NCBI RefSeq assembly: GCF_001411555.2
Contig: NC_049907.1
Span: forward strand, 11,402,622-11,466,621
DNA length: 64,000 nt
DNA from: Juglans regia
Lineage: Eukaryota; Streptophyta; Magnoliopsida; Fagales; Juglandaceae
Direction of reading: 5' to 3'
In this document: positions 38,410 through 49,992 of the stretch, one piece after another
Numbering within the stretch: position 1 is the stretch's first letter
Layout of the letters: every line of letters starts with the position of its first letter
Translations under genes and position numbers: made by a program
Notes under the pieces: generated by a model
What the model saw: only the letters and a program-made list of their open reading frames with translations
Told to the model about the DNA's origin: nothing
The model's database searches: none

Positions 38410-39988
38410 TGTGCGTCTTCACCAGTGTGGCGTGTAGGGTGAGGTGGCTGCAAAAATTGGTCGGCGTTGGAGGCAAAATCGTGTTGGTCTGGAGGCATTT
38501 CTCTCTTCATTGAGTGAAATAGATATTCACGGGAGGGAGGGGAAAATTTTTGTTTTAGATCCTGTGTGATGAGGTACACCATCTTCTTATGAAATTTTCT
38601 GATATGTCAATTTTCTATTGGGTGTCGATGGAGTCTGAAGATAGGCATCGCCGGTTCAAAGAGGAACTGATCTTAAAAACAAGCATATATGTAAACACAT
38701 ATTTATTGGTATTTTTATTTTATTTTTAAAACCATAGTAAACACACCGACTTACTTGCATGATGCAGAATTTAAAAAAAAAGTATTATAAATTGAAATTT
38801 TGTCCCAATTTTAAATTAGTTCAATCAGGTGTCATAGAATTTTAAAAACACACATATATAAATTTTTACTAGACGTCCAGAGATGGAGTTGGTCCAATCA
38901 TGTGTCATATATGGATGACAAGTCAAATGTCAAAAAGTATTTTGGCAGTGATTTTTGGATGGAGTCTCGCACGGGAATGGCATATCAAAAGATAGGGTAG
39001 TTGACTTGGCTATAAAAATACAATTTTATCCCTCATTTTTAGCTAATTTACAAAAGGACAATTGCTTTAACCATTCCGGCTGAAATACCAGAATCCAGTC
39101 GGAATTGACCGAAACTAGTTGAAACGGTCGAAATTTGACTCGATATGGAATATGTACTTACCCTGTGTTGGTTATTATTCTGGCACGAAAAATTCCGGCC
39201 AAAATGATACGGTTTTAAAAACTTTTGTTTTTAGGCTCAAAATGGCTCAAAAACAGGTTCTGGGTAGTGTTTTGGGCCTAATGGGCCGTGTGCCCATTTA
39301 TGGGCAGGGCGGGGGGTGGATGGATAAGGGGTTCTCCCTCGCCCCTGGCGAGAATCACATAAGTACCAATTGAGAATTACTCCACCCATTCAACATGGAA
39401 AATCTCTCTACCCAGTCAATGTGTGAACTCATACCAAAACAAACCATGAGGAGTCACTCAACCCATTTGACTCAGGGAATCGCCCTACCTAGTTGACACA
39501 TAACAAAGGATACCATACATGATCAACTTGAGGACTCTCTCTACCCGTATTATCAAGTGAGGCCAATACGTAGATGTTCCACCCCGATCATGATCTGGAA
39601 TCCCTCTATCTGCATGAAACTCATGGAAACGGATCACAAGAATGGTGCGAGGACTCCTCAACTTATCCATAATTATTCGACACATGATAAGACACAACAC
39701 TTAGAATCATATCATCTCAAATCATATGCCAAATCACATCTCAACTCATCTTAATGTCTCAATGTAAAGATAGTCAATAAATATAGTGGAAAAGAATGCA
39801 CTTTTATGTAAGAAGGACACGAGATGCAGAATATGCAAATCGTGAACTTACAAACTTACCCACAAACATTTAGCCCACATTCTCAATATCGTCGTAAGAG
39901 CTAACCTACCTAAACAATATCTGTAACACTATGGTTGCACTGGTGCCGATTCTTCCATTACAAGTTTTGAAGTTACTTGCTTTTTTTA
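38410..39988. other. Intergenic with a possible degenerate ~75-bp repeat
   Basis: No gene recognised. Between about 39360 and 39600 phrases such as CTCCACCCATTCAAC, CTCAACCCATTTGAC and CTCTCTACCC recur at roughly 75-80 bp, suggesting two or three degenerate tandem units. Confidence 0.4.
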
Positions 39989-42900
39989 TGTAACACCTCT
40001 CTAAAGTATACCAAAAAGCCCTATAGGTAATGGATCTTGTTATAGGAATTACTATCTTTAGGGACTTAAGAATAAAGCCCAAACCACCTTAAGGACTTTA
40101 GTTAGGAAACATGGGTTAGGGACATAAAGAAATAAAGGACCCAACCTACTAAGGAGGAAGTTTAAAATAGACCTAAGAGACAAGGCCCAAAGCCCAAATA
40201 AGGAGCCTAGACCTTAATGGGCCCAAGGCCCAAAGAGTAGCCCACAAACTAAGGCCAAACCGAAAGGACGTAGACCCAATTAAGGCCTAAAGCTAGGCCC
40301 AACCAAGTAAGTCGAAGCTGAATAAGACAAAGCCAAACCTAAACTTAAGTCCAATACACTAAACTTATGGTCCAGTTGCCCAACTTAGAGGCCAAGTTTA
40401 GGAAACTTGCTCCACACCTCTCACCTTAGGAAATTTCCTAGTTGGCGCCTAAGAGACGACTTTGTCACCAAGTATTACTCTTCCAAGATTCTAAGAAATA
40501 AAAATCTAAAAATTTGTAAGACAAGACCAAAGGTCAATTACACTAGAAGGCAATCGACCAGTAAGACCTTGTAAGGAAATTCTTCAAAAACTTAATTTAA
40601 ACTTATTACAATTGGATTTCATAATTAATTAAGTTAAAATGCTATTAATGAGACCAAGTCATAGTCACATGAAGCAAGCCATGCCGAAAACATTAGGACC
40701 TACACATCCGAATGATTCCAAATTCATACCTCTACGTTCTTTGTCCAAATCTAGTAGAAATATATGCCACAAACTTAGCCCTACCATCTGAATTGTTTAG
40801 GATCTCGAAATATTAAAAAGACAATAGGGTGACACAAATGAAGGACACACCCATATGACATACACACTATAAGGCTTACTCGGATCAACACACATAACCA
40901 ATGGTTGATGAAAACTCTTCCCCAAGCTATATACTTTGTCCCAAGCAAGTGATAGGAAACTTCTTAATGCCTAGATGTCATTTGGCCCCACAAAGTCAAA
41001 GATTCAAGAATCAAAGACCAAAATCCACCAAACTACCTCATTCGGCCAAATTTGCACCTCTTGGAATCAAATCTGAATTTGCCTACCTCCTATATCTTGC
41101 CAACACCTCACCTCCTCAAAAAAAACTCTAAACACATTATCCTAAATGTATGAGAGAAGTAGATTCATGTCAAACCCTTTAACTACATGTCAAACAACTT
41201 GAACACCACTCCAAGTCTAAAACAAGGCAATTGGATACCTCTAGCATGAAACCAACGACATGAGTCAAATTGAAAAAATATTTTCTGAAGAATCACAACC
41301 TTAGTAGAGAACCATGAGGGAGAGACCAGATATGGGGAAAAAAAGAGCAAAGAAAGTATCCTTAAGATCCAACCAAAGAGGGAACTATAGCCTAGCCCCT
41401 AGCCGAATCTCATTAATGAACTTTTTTCCAAACCTTCTACTATTCCACTACCACCTTCGTAACTCCCAAGCACGGCTGAAGAATCCATGGTATTCTCCTA
41501 TCCCATGCCACCTACGCCTCAGTTTGAAACGATAGAATGAAAGAAGAAGTAAGAAATACATTGATGAAGCCAAGTGGTGCATCTCGAAAAGCAACACCTC
41601 ATCTCTTCTTCTTCTGACTTCTTCCATCTCCTAAGACTAAGTGTCCCGTACCTCTTGTCTCTCTTAATCCTATGGATAAGATTGGTTCTTCATTTAGCTA
41701 ACCTAAGAAGCAAAAGCTGGCTTGAGAAATCCACCATGAAGAGTCACAGTTTTGAAAAAACATGGCAATAACCGATTACCACCCAACCAAACCATAAACT
41801 ATGTTTTGAATATCTTTCTTGCATCCCACGCCCCACCAGATCAGAATTGTAGCTCCAAAGATTCCCTTAGTTGAACTCAAGAAAGCCCATGAGGAAGCTT
41901 CTAGCTAACCTAGCCAAAATCACCATGGTAGGAGGCATGCTTTGAGTGAACGGTCACACTTTAAGAGGCTTATAATAAAACCCTCCCTAACTCACTTCAC
42001 CTCACACCACTTACAAGAGCTATTGAGTGAGTTAGAAAGAAAGAGCTTCAAAAAGAATGAAGAAATAGCCTTAGTCAAATGCTTGTAGGAGAACGTCCAA
42101 GATTGTAAGTAATCTATACTTGTGTCTTGATAGATTCATGAGCAAAGCATGTTGAGTTGAGTATGAAGGTGCATGCTCAAAATAGGTCTTGATGATAGTA
42201 TCATAAGTGTTTCGTATGCCATGGTTATAAAGTTAAAAATCTAGTTACAACATGCTCTATCTTGGGTTGATCATCATTCTTATCTTGAGGTTATTAGTGG
42301 TTTTAATGCATTGAGTTAAATAGCTTAAAGAGGTTAGTATCAATTACATTTTGATTTAATCACTTATGAGTATATGAATTTTATGCAACACTTAGATCTT
42401 AACCTAAGAAGTAAGCTTGATCACTTAGCATAAGCAATAACATTGATTTCTTTAAGGTTGATACAAAGCACATGCCACAACTATACCTAAGAAATACCAT
42501 CATATAAGGTGTTTTGTCTTGGAATTGGCCACGGCCTTAGCTATGAAGTCACTAAGTTTAGCAAAACTACTTGATTGAAAGCATGGCTAGTTCTTAATAA
42601 TTATCAAGATTCTAACTCCTAACACATCTTTTGTTTCAACCATCAACTTCACATACCCAGGAAATTAGTAAGTCGGCTTCTAACTAACTTTTGGATAATG
42701 TTTATATGACTTTGTATAAACGCTTCATTCATGTATAAATGTTAATTTTTTTTTATCACGAACTACCTTGCCTTATCTAATGAGCAATCAGTTTCTATAG
42801 GTCATGTGATAATTTTATGAACTTTTACATAACAAGTACTCTTTAGGCATGATGCATAAAAGATATGATGTTTTACTTGAAGTTTGATTACTTGTTCAAA

Positions 42901-44073
42901 AGAAAAGCACATGTCATCCAATATGTTTTATCATGAGAATAACATGAAATTATTTTTTTCATGACCCAATGCTAGGATGGAGAAATATCTTAGTGAAACT
43001 TATCTGTCCACTTTGGAGTGATTAAAAATGGAATGGTAACCCCTAGATTGACGAAGAACAGTCAATGAACATCGATTAGGTTCTCTTTAAAGGATTTTAA
43101 GGTGTTTTCATAAGAACATGATGCATAATGTTGTGGATATCACTATGAATGAATACTCTTTCTATGGTTAATTTAGACAGCCTGAGTATTGAAGTATGAT
43201 GAATGCATTGAATTTATTTGTGCAGCTATGATGACGTTGTCCCAAAAATTTGGGTTACGGTAACCAACAAGTACTCTAGGTGAAGAAAGAGGAGCCATGA
43301 TATTACCATATGTTAAGAAAGGAAAAAAAAAAATGAAATATTCTCTGTAAGAAAATGTGTATCTGGGTTCTCTAAAAGATGTTGAGGAATCTGACTAGAA
43401 AAACAAGTATATTCTCTGAATTTTCTAAAAGATGTTGAGGAACCCGATGGAAAGCATATATTTTCTCTGCATACCATGCAAGCATCTCATGTTTATGACC
43501 TTTCATGTCTATGTTATCTTTTTGTATGTTGGTCGCTAACTTACTGAGATTTTAAGGAATACTTTATTATGACTAAACTACCATTCCTTTTGGGTTGGGA
43601 GAAGGTTTAGCAGGACTTGACCATGGTGATGAACATGAACCCCTGGTTAATGATGATTGAGGAAGAGATAAACCTTGACTGCCAGCTAGAGTTGATCATG
43701 ATGTTCCTCAAGATGGCCCTGCAAGCCATTTAGGGCATCAGAGAGATGCTCTAAAAATGTTATGTCTAACTCCCAACAACCATGGATTGAATAAGGAGAT
43801 ATATTTTCCATTTGTTTATAAGTACTATGTACTCGCCTCATGTTATGAACTTTTTAAATGAGACGTGAATGAAAGTTAATGAAGTTATGTTTTAGTTATT
43901 TTGGTGCAAAATTTTTAAAAGTCTTAATTCCGCTGCGATTATTGTATACTACTAAATTACTCATAACATGCATTGTATACTATCTATCATGAACGAGAAT
44001 ATGTAACTATATGTTGCATGTCTTGATGCTCCAAATCTCCATCAAATCATAAGTGGAGGTTGGGGGTGTCACA
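39989..44073. mobile_element. Candidate large solo LTR (~4.1 kb)
   Basis: The segment begins TGTAACACCTC and ends GGGGGTGTCACA, so it has TG...CA ends with an inverted TGTRACACC terminus, as in many plant gypsy LTRs. Flanking pentamers are TTTTA (39984-39988) and CTTTA (44074-44078), one mismatch. No RT, integrase or gag is visible between them. The left third repeats GGCCCAA words (40140-40400). The right part has a partial ~58-bp duplication (43371-43470) and an ACTTACTGAGATTT block often seen in Tat/Ogre-type LTRs. A large non-autonomous TIR element is the alternative. Confidence 0.5.
43371..43470. repeat. Short tandem duplication, ~58-bp period
   Basis: TCTAAAAGATGTTGAGGAA occurs at about 43371 and again near 43428, each followed by an Asp/Gly-like C(T/C)GA and then TATATTCTCTG or TATATTTTCTCTG. 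Two units inside the candidate LTR. Confidence 0.6.
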
Positions 44074-44960
44074 CTTTATGACTCTGGCAAGAAGACTTTA
44101 CGATTTCAAAAATGAGATGTTTGACTCTTATCAAAGGCCTTATATATGACAAAACTATTAGTCACAGTCTTGATGTTCTTCTAAATCTCTATATGCTTGA
44201 ATGAGAGAGCTTCTGTCTAAACTGTCTATCTACTCTCTGGACTTATAGAAACTGAGTGCTGATGGGACAAGGCATGCATGTTCCTGTAGCTTGCCTTGGG
44301 TCCAATCCTACAGTCCTTCCCCTAACAAGAGTCTCCCACGTGGCGCTAAGCCATGTCTATGAGATTAAACAATATAGCTTGTAGGTTCGTAATTTTTTTC
44401 TATCCCCGTAGACTCACTCCAAATGTAACGTCTCTGGTAGAGTATGGGCCTTTGGGTATGACACCTACCTCCCTCTGAGCTCCCCCGTGTTATCTTAGAG
44501 GCCCCTATGTTTGCATCGAGCCTGTCCTCATCCATTGCTCATCTTGGTACGGTCAACCCATCGTTCTTCGTCCTATGCTATACTGCATCTGCCAAGCTCT
44601 CTACAACATTTTGCTTGCCTTACTCCTTGACTGGCTACATGTTGCTCACTAGTCTGCTCCTTGTAGCCAGTATTTTGCCCATATGAGGGGATCTCTTCCC
44701 TCTGTTTGGCATAGTCCTCACAACAATGACTGTCATAGCTCCAGCGTTTGACACCTTCACCATTTTATTGTAGCTTTATTAGTTGTAGGATGATCTCGTC
44801 GATAAAGTCATCACCAACAAGTTCTGGGCAGTCGCCAATTCCTCTCTCCATCTAGCATCAAGGATAGAGGAGGTTGGATGAGGAGCTTAAGCTGCCATGT
44901 AAAGGAAGTTTTGCCTCTCTTGCATTAATGCTCACAAGCTTGTGACGATTCTATAGATAA
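44074..44960. other. Intergenic, no gene recognised
   Basis: Moderate GC, no long ORF and no domain I recognise. Possibly remnant repeat sequence. Confidence 0.4.
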
Positions 44961-45092
44961 TTGTTAGCTATCTTCGTAACAATAGAAATTATTTTTCATT
45001 GGCAATTGTCTTATAGGTACCATCTGCAAATTTCTCCTTCTAGTATGCTTAAATTGAATATTGATGGTGCTTCCAAAGATAACTCTAGGATA

Positions 45093-45100
45093 GTCAACTA
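45093..45100 (+). repeat. Left 8-bp target-site duplication of the hAT element
   Basis: GTCAACTA, repeated exactly at 45782-45789 on the other side of the element. Confidence 0.85.
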
Positions 45101-45781
45101 TAGGGGTGTAAATTCAAACCGAAAAATCGGACCGGACCGGACCGAACCCGACCGGTTTTACCAGTTTTGAACCGGTCCGATCCGGAACCGGTTTTTAAAA
45201 TGTAAAAACCGGCCAGTTCCGGTTTCGGGATTTTTTGGACCGGACTGGACCAGTTGATTAAATCAATTTTTATACAAAATATTTTATATATATTAAATAT
45301 TTATATATATAAGTTTTATATATAATGTATAATTATAAATTTTTATGTGAAATTTTATATATAACATATATATTCATATATGAAATAATTTCTTATTATA
45401 ATTTATAAATTATTACATAAAATGTTAATACTAAATCACTAAAAGTTTATAACTAATACTAATATATAACTTATAACTATACCAATAGTCTAATATTAAT
45501 ACTATTATATAGTCTAATATATTAATAAAAGTATAAAACAGTTTTTTTTAAATCAATTTTTTTTTTTTATAAACAAATTTTTAATGACAAATTGTGAAAT
45601 TTACATTTAAAAAAAATCGAAAAACTGGACCTGATCGGACCGGAAACAGGTAAAACCGGAAGTACCGGTTTAGGAGGGTAACCGGTGCGTAATCAGTTTT
45701 GAAAAATATAAAACCGGTACATACCGGTTCAGTCTTAGATTTTATCCAAAACCGGACCGGATCGGACCGGTTACACCCCTA
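45101..45781. mobile_element. hAT-like non-autonomous element, CCGGACCGG-word type
   Basis: Starts TAGGGGTGTAAATTC and ends GGTTACACCCCTA: inverted TAGGGGTGTAA termini flanked by a perfect 8-bp duplication GTCAACTA, the signature of the hAT superfamily. Both ends carry runs of GGACCGGACCGG and AACCGGTTT words; the middle (45255-45620) is very AT-rich. No ORF, 681 bp. It sits inside the LINE RNase H remnant, so it is younger than that fragment. Confidence 0.9.
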
Positions 45782-45789
45782 GTCAACTA
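45782..45789 (+). repeat. Right 8-bp target-site duplication of the hAT element
   Basis: GTCAACTA, identical to 45093-45100. Confidence 0.85.
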
Positions 45790-46215
45790 TAGAGGTGTCT
45801 TAAGATCCTTCATTGGATGATTGTTTCATATATGCTTATTCGTTTTGTTTAGGAATTGGCACAAATGTTTTTACTGAGATATCAGCTCTAAAAATTGGTT
45901 TGTTGGTATGCTTTTAGTTGCAAACTCAGGATCTTATTAACAAAATTTATATTCTTTTTGTAGCAAATTGATTTAAGCAAAAGGTTTAGCCACCATGAAG
46001 GTACTTTCACCTATGGGAAGACATCCTAGCTTTACATCCTTATTCACATTTTGAAACTATGCATGTTTTCATAGAGGAAAACCAAGTTGGGGCCAGCAGG
46101 CATTGAGGGCTCTTTTTCTAGTGTTTCTCATCTTCCAAATCATGTCCTTGGCTTATATGCTCAAGAAAGTTTTGGAATACCTTACTTTAGGCACTAGAAT
46201 TTCAGCTTTTCTGGT

Positions 46216-48446
46216 AATTGTCATTCAGTAGCTTAATATAGGTTGATGTAGTTCGGCCATAACATAATCGGCAGATCCAAGATGTACTCCTACAAGTAAA
46301 GGGGGTTCGAATATATATTGTTTGTTAGAGCAAAAGTTTTAAGTTAGAACTCTGACTCTACACTCTACCCCAATTTAATTAAATATTTCACGTGTTCGGC
46401 CACCAATTGAGGGTGAGTCTGACCCACACGTGAGCGGAAGTGTTAAGATATAAAATAAATAATAAAATATACATCTTCCTAGTAGGTTAAACTTTTGGGA
46501 CAAGTGGTAATTTCACAGGGATATGATCTATACCTCCACAATGAAATTGTAGCATGCTGCCATCTTTATAATTTGGCTACCCTTTATCAACTTCCTTAAC
46601 AATGGAACCCTAGCCCATGTCAATCTACGTATTGACTTAAAATATTAGAAAGACTAATATAGTTTTTCCATTATAAATAATAGTTACGCGAGCTTAGGCT
46701 TATCTTTTTCTACTCTATAAATAACAAAGGGTGCGTGGCTCTCAACTAGGGTATGTGAAAAATTGGATTTAGAAGAACCTTCATTGATTATTTCAATCAT
46801 CTGACTTAGACATAAGAAACATTTAATATCCTTCAGGCCTTCTTTAAATTTCTAAGTGCAGGTGACGGGAAGTGTTGTCAGGCGCAAAACACGTACAAAA
46901 CAGAAGTAATATGAAAGTTAGTCTCCATTTATATTTGATTGAATTCGAAAGAGTGGACGACCTTCTATCTATGATAATGTGGATCTCACGCACTGCTTTG
47001 ACCCGCGTGTGTGACTCATGCGCTGCTCCGTTCGACAAAAGCCTTCAGCTATCCAAAAGATTGGCAGCCTGCGAATCCTGCGGTGGGGCTTGTGGTGGTT
47101 GCTGGACTTTAGAAAACAGCAGCTCGGCATTTTGCCTGGGAATCTAGAATTTAAAAATTGAAAAATAAAAGATTACACAATCTCTGATCTAACCAGATGG
47201 GAGGAGGGAGGGAGGAGCCGAAGCTCCACCCCCATATGGGTTGGGTTTTTGCTAGGGGCAAGTCTCTGGAGAGTAAAAGGAGAGAGAGCTCTCTTGGGGA
47301 GCTCTCTTCAATTAGAAATTAACATGAAAGAGTTTGGGCGTCTCTTCCTAAACACTGAACAATTTTAAGTGAATTGACCGCTCATAGTCCATCAACAAAA
47401 ATTAAAATCAAAGTTCATGAGTTCGAGTTGTGGGAACTTCATCCCAAGAAATGGATTGTGGTTGTATTTACGATACTGCTCTCTGTGACCAACCTAAAAA
47501 TAGACTTGCAGGATGCGCCAAGGTGATAGTGAGTTGGCTGTTTGGTTTCACAAAATTTTGAAACCAACTCATTATTTTAAGATCTAAATACTATTTAAAT
47601 ATAGATATTTTTTAATTTTTAACTTTTTAATTTTTTTATCTAATTATTATTTAATTATTATAATTTTTTTAAACTTTTAAACAAAACACAAAAATCAATT
47701 TAACTTTTTTAAATTTAAAATAAAAATAATATTAAAAATATATATTCTAACTCTCTTTTAACTTTATATAATTTTTTTATTCAATTTTTTCTCTTTTTTT
47801 TTCAAAATTCTATAAAAGTCTTAAGTCAAATTATTTCACTATTATTCATAAATTATCTTATTATTATTCATTAATTTTTTATCTCATCTCATCTATATAA
47901 TCAAACGAGATCTTATAACCGCATTTCTGCTGCACAATCGATTTCTAGCACTGGTCATCAATTAAGGCAATAGAGAGTCAGAGACAAGCAAAGAGACTGC
48001 AACATAAAGATGGGAGACAAAAAGGTCAAATGGTACCTTAAGGACATTTCGAGATGAGGGTTGGATGAAGAATATCTATTTTATTTGAACTTTATTATTT
48101 GCTTTGTTAAATAGTGGTTAAACTATTTACCAATGATAATCCTACCTTAAATGAAATGTCTACTTTTTCTCTCTCTACAGCTATCATTCCTTGAGCAATA
48201 ATTATTCTCTTAAAACTTGATATGTGGAAATCATTAGGCGACTCTAATAGTGGTTTTGAGAACTGTTTGAGTTACATCTAATTACCTCCGTTTAACACCA
48301 AGATTGGACTAAAATCTCTAAATTTTAATATTCATAATACATTTCCTATGCTCTCGTCTTTTTGAATCTTAGGTATTGAGAACTCTATATGCATTATAGC
48401 GTTATGAGATTTTAAAAACTTTGTTCTATCACTGAGGATCCCACAG
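46216..48446. other. Intergenic
   Basis: No gene recognised; short ORFs near 46844-47147 do not look real. A GTTTGGAT MITE copy occupies about 47535-47915. Confidence 0.45.
47535..47915 (-). mobile_element. GTTTGGAT-family MITE, long copy
   Basis: Begins GGCTGTTTGGTTTCAC and ends CTATATAATCAAACGAGATC. Inside is the inverse-orientation core (TATTTAATTATTATAATTTT, then AAAATAAAAATAATATT and TTATTCAATTTTTTC). About 380 bp, longer than the ~200-bp copies, like 21001 and 61834. Confidence 0.55.
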
Positions 48447-48772
48447 TAGGACTGTTTACCAAACTCGACCATCCAAAAATTTTTACTTCCACGACCCAAA
48501 ATTATTCTGGGCCGGAAGAAATATTTCCGAACAAAAAAGTCCGGTCATATTTCCAACCCGAACTTTTTTTTTTATATTTTTATTTTAATAAAGTTTAACG
48601 ATATCGTTTAACACAAATTTCAAATAATTCGGATAGATTATCGGGGTATCAGGTCGGCTTGATAACTTCCGAAATATAAGTGAGAATTTTTCGACTTTCA
48701 ACCCGTTTCTTATTGGGTAGGTTATTTTCGAGTCCGGCCGGGTCAGCCAAGCAGCTGTATTGTACACTCCTA
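48447..48772. mobile_element. hAT-like element, TAGGAGTGTAC termini
   Basis: Begins TAGGACTGTTTACC and ends TGTACACTCCTA, a variant of the TAGGGGTGTAA terminus. The interior has CCGGAAGAAAT, AACCCGAAC, GGTCGG and GTCCGGCCGGGTC words around an AT-rich middle. No clear 8-bp duplication is preserved (TCCCACAG against ACCCCCCA). 326 bp, no ORF. Confidence 0.5.
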
Positions 48773-49992
48773 ACCCCCCACCTTAGTGACTGCGTTCAAT
48801 GAAGGTACCTGAAAATTTCAAGGGTTGATCACTGCAACAAATAATTTTATTGCTTTTCTACAAAACTGCAATTAGTCCACAAGGGAAGAATATTAAAAAA
48901 AAAAAATGACTACGCTTTACCATCAACTGAAATTCACCAATCCCATTCCTACTTGCTAGAGTTTGTCAAGATGGATGAATTTCAATCTCCAGACTGTTTT
49001 CGACCGCTGAAAGTTGAGCATATCACTAACTCTCTAAGACTATTACGTAATATGCTAATTAATTTCACCGACTTTCTAGCCACATAATGATTCTTATGCA
49101 GTGAAAATGTACAGGGTATTAGCAATAATAAGGACAGTAAAGATTTACAAGAAAGCAAATCCCTACAAAAATACATTTTCATTAATTATGCTCTATCAAT
49201 ATATCTCATATGACAACACAAAACATCAAGGCAGCAAATCCTATCATTCTTAGCATGCACAGACTAGATTAAACATAAAACGCTACCTTCAATTTGTATA
49301 GATCCTTCCAAAACTGGTCAGTACAGTTTGTACTACACTGTTTACTTCGTAATTGCATTATATAAATCAATAAAGCTCTCAAAGCATTCTCGGATTGTGT
49401 GAAGAATTCCCAAAATCAAATCTTAAATAGAGTCTTCCTCCTATGGCCTCTTTACCCTAGAATGTAGGTAATTTTGTCACTCTACGCTTCAAACAAGACA
49501 ACTACCGTGGAGGGAACAAATTTTGCCCTTACTGAGAGCCAAGACCTTGTTGGACACCTCACAAGTGAGAGTTTACCACCACCACAATACAACAATCATC
49601 TGATGCGGCGGCCTCTATTGTCGAAAAGGAACTCAGTGAAGCATTCATCCAATGGCGTACGTGGGATTGACTGTTGTGGGTGGATAATCGGTACTCTGTC
49701 ACAGGAGGCTATCAAAGAACCATATGCTTAGGACTCCTAAGAGAGGGAGTTCAAACTTCAAACCCAACATCTTACCTACCTATGTAAGGAGATAACTACT
49801 CCATTATTCGGTCATCTCCACCATTTTAAGGTACTGTGCAATAGTCTATTGGACAGTCTTAGAGCCAGATAAGAGCTCTTCACCACGTTGGTGCAAAAGC
49901 CTCCGATGCCTTCATACGCTGAGCTCATCCCCCTACCCAAGGTTTTGAGAATCCTCATGTCTTTGAGCTTGACTGTTTATTCAATAAACTTT
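48773..49992. other. Flank 3' of the PPR gene
   Basis: No gene recognised; the part next to 49992 is the likely PPR 3'UTR on the minus strand. Confidence 0.4.

Larger units (their letters stand above)
44961..46215 (+). pseudogene. Old LINE RNase H (RVT_3) remnant split by a hAT element
   Basis: The left part reads SPSSMLKLNIDGASKDNSRI, the start of a plant LINE RNase H domain (LKLNIDGAS is diagnostic). After the inserted 45101-45781 element the homology resumes as RGVLRSFIG. With a frame change it then reads SFCLGIGTNVFTEISALKIG, covering the catalytic-Glu helix, and HVFIEENQVGA-like text follows. Multiple stops and frameshifts show it is ancient. Confidence 0.65.

Noticed and set aside
46309..46330. 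GGGGTTCGAATAT-like tRNA T-loop match
   Set aside because: No matching acceptor stem, D-loop or anticodon arm nearby; no convincing tRNA gene in the window.
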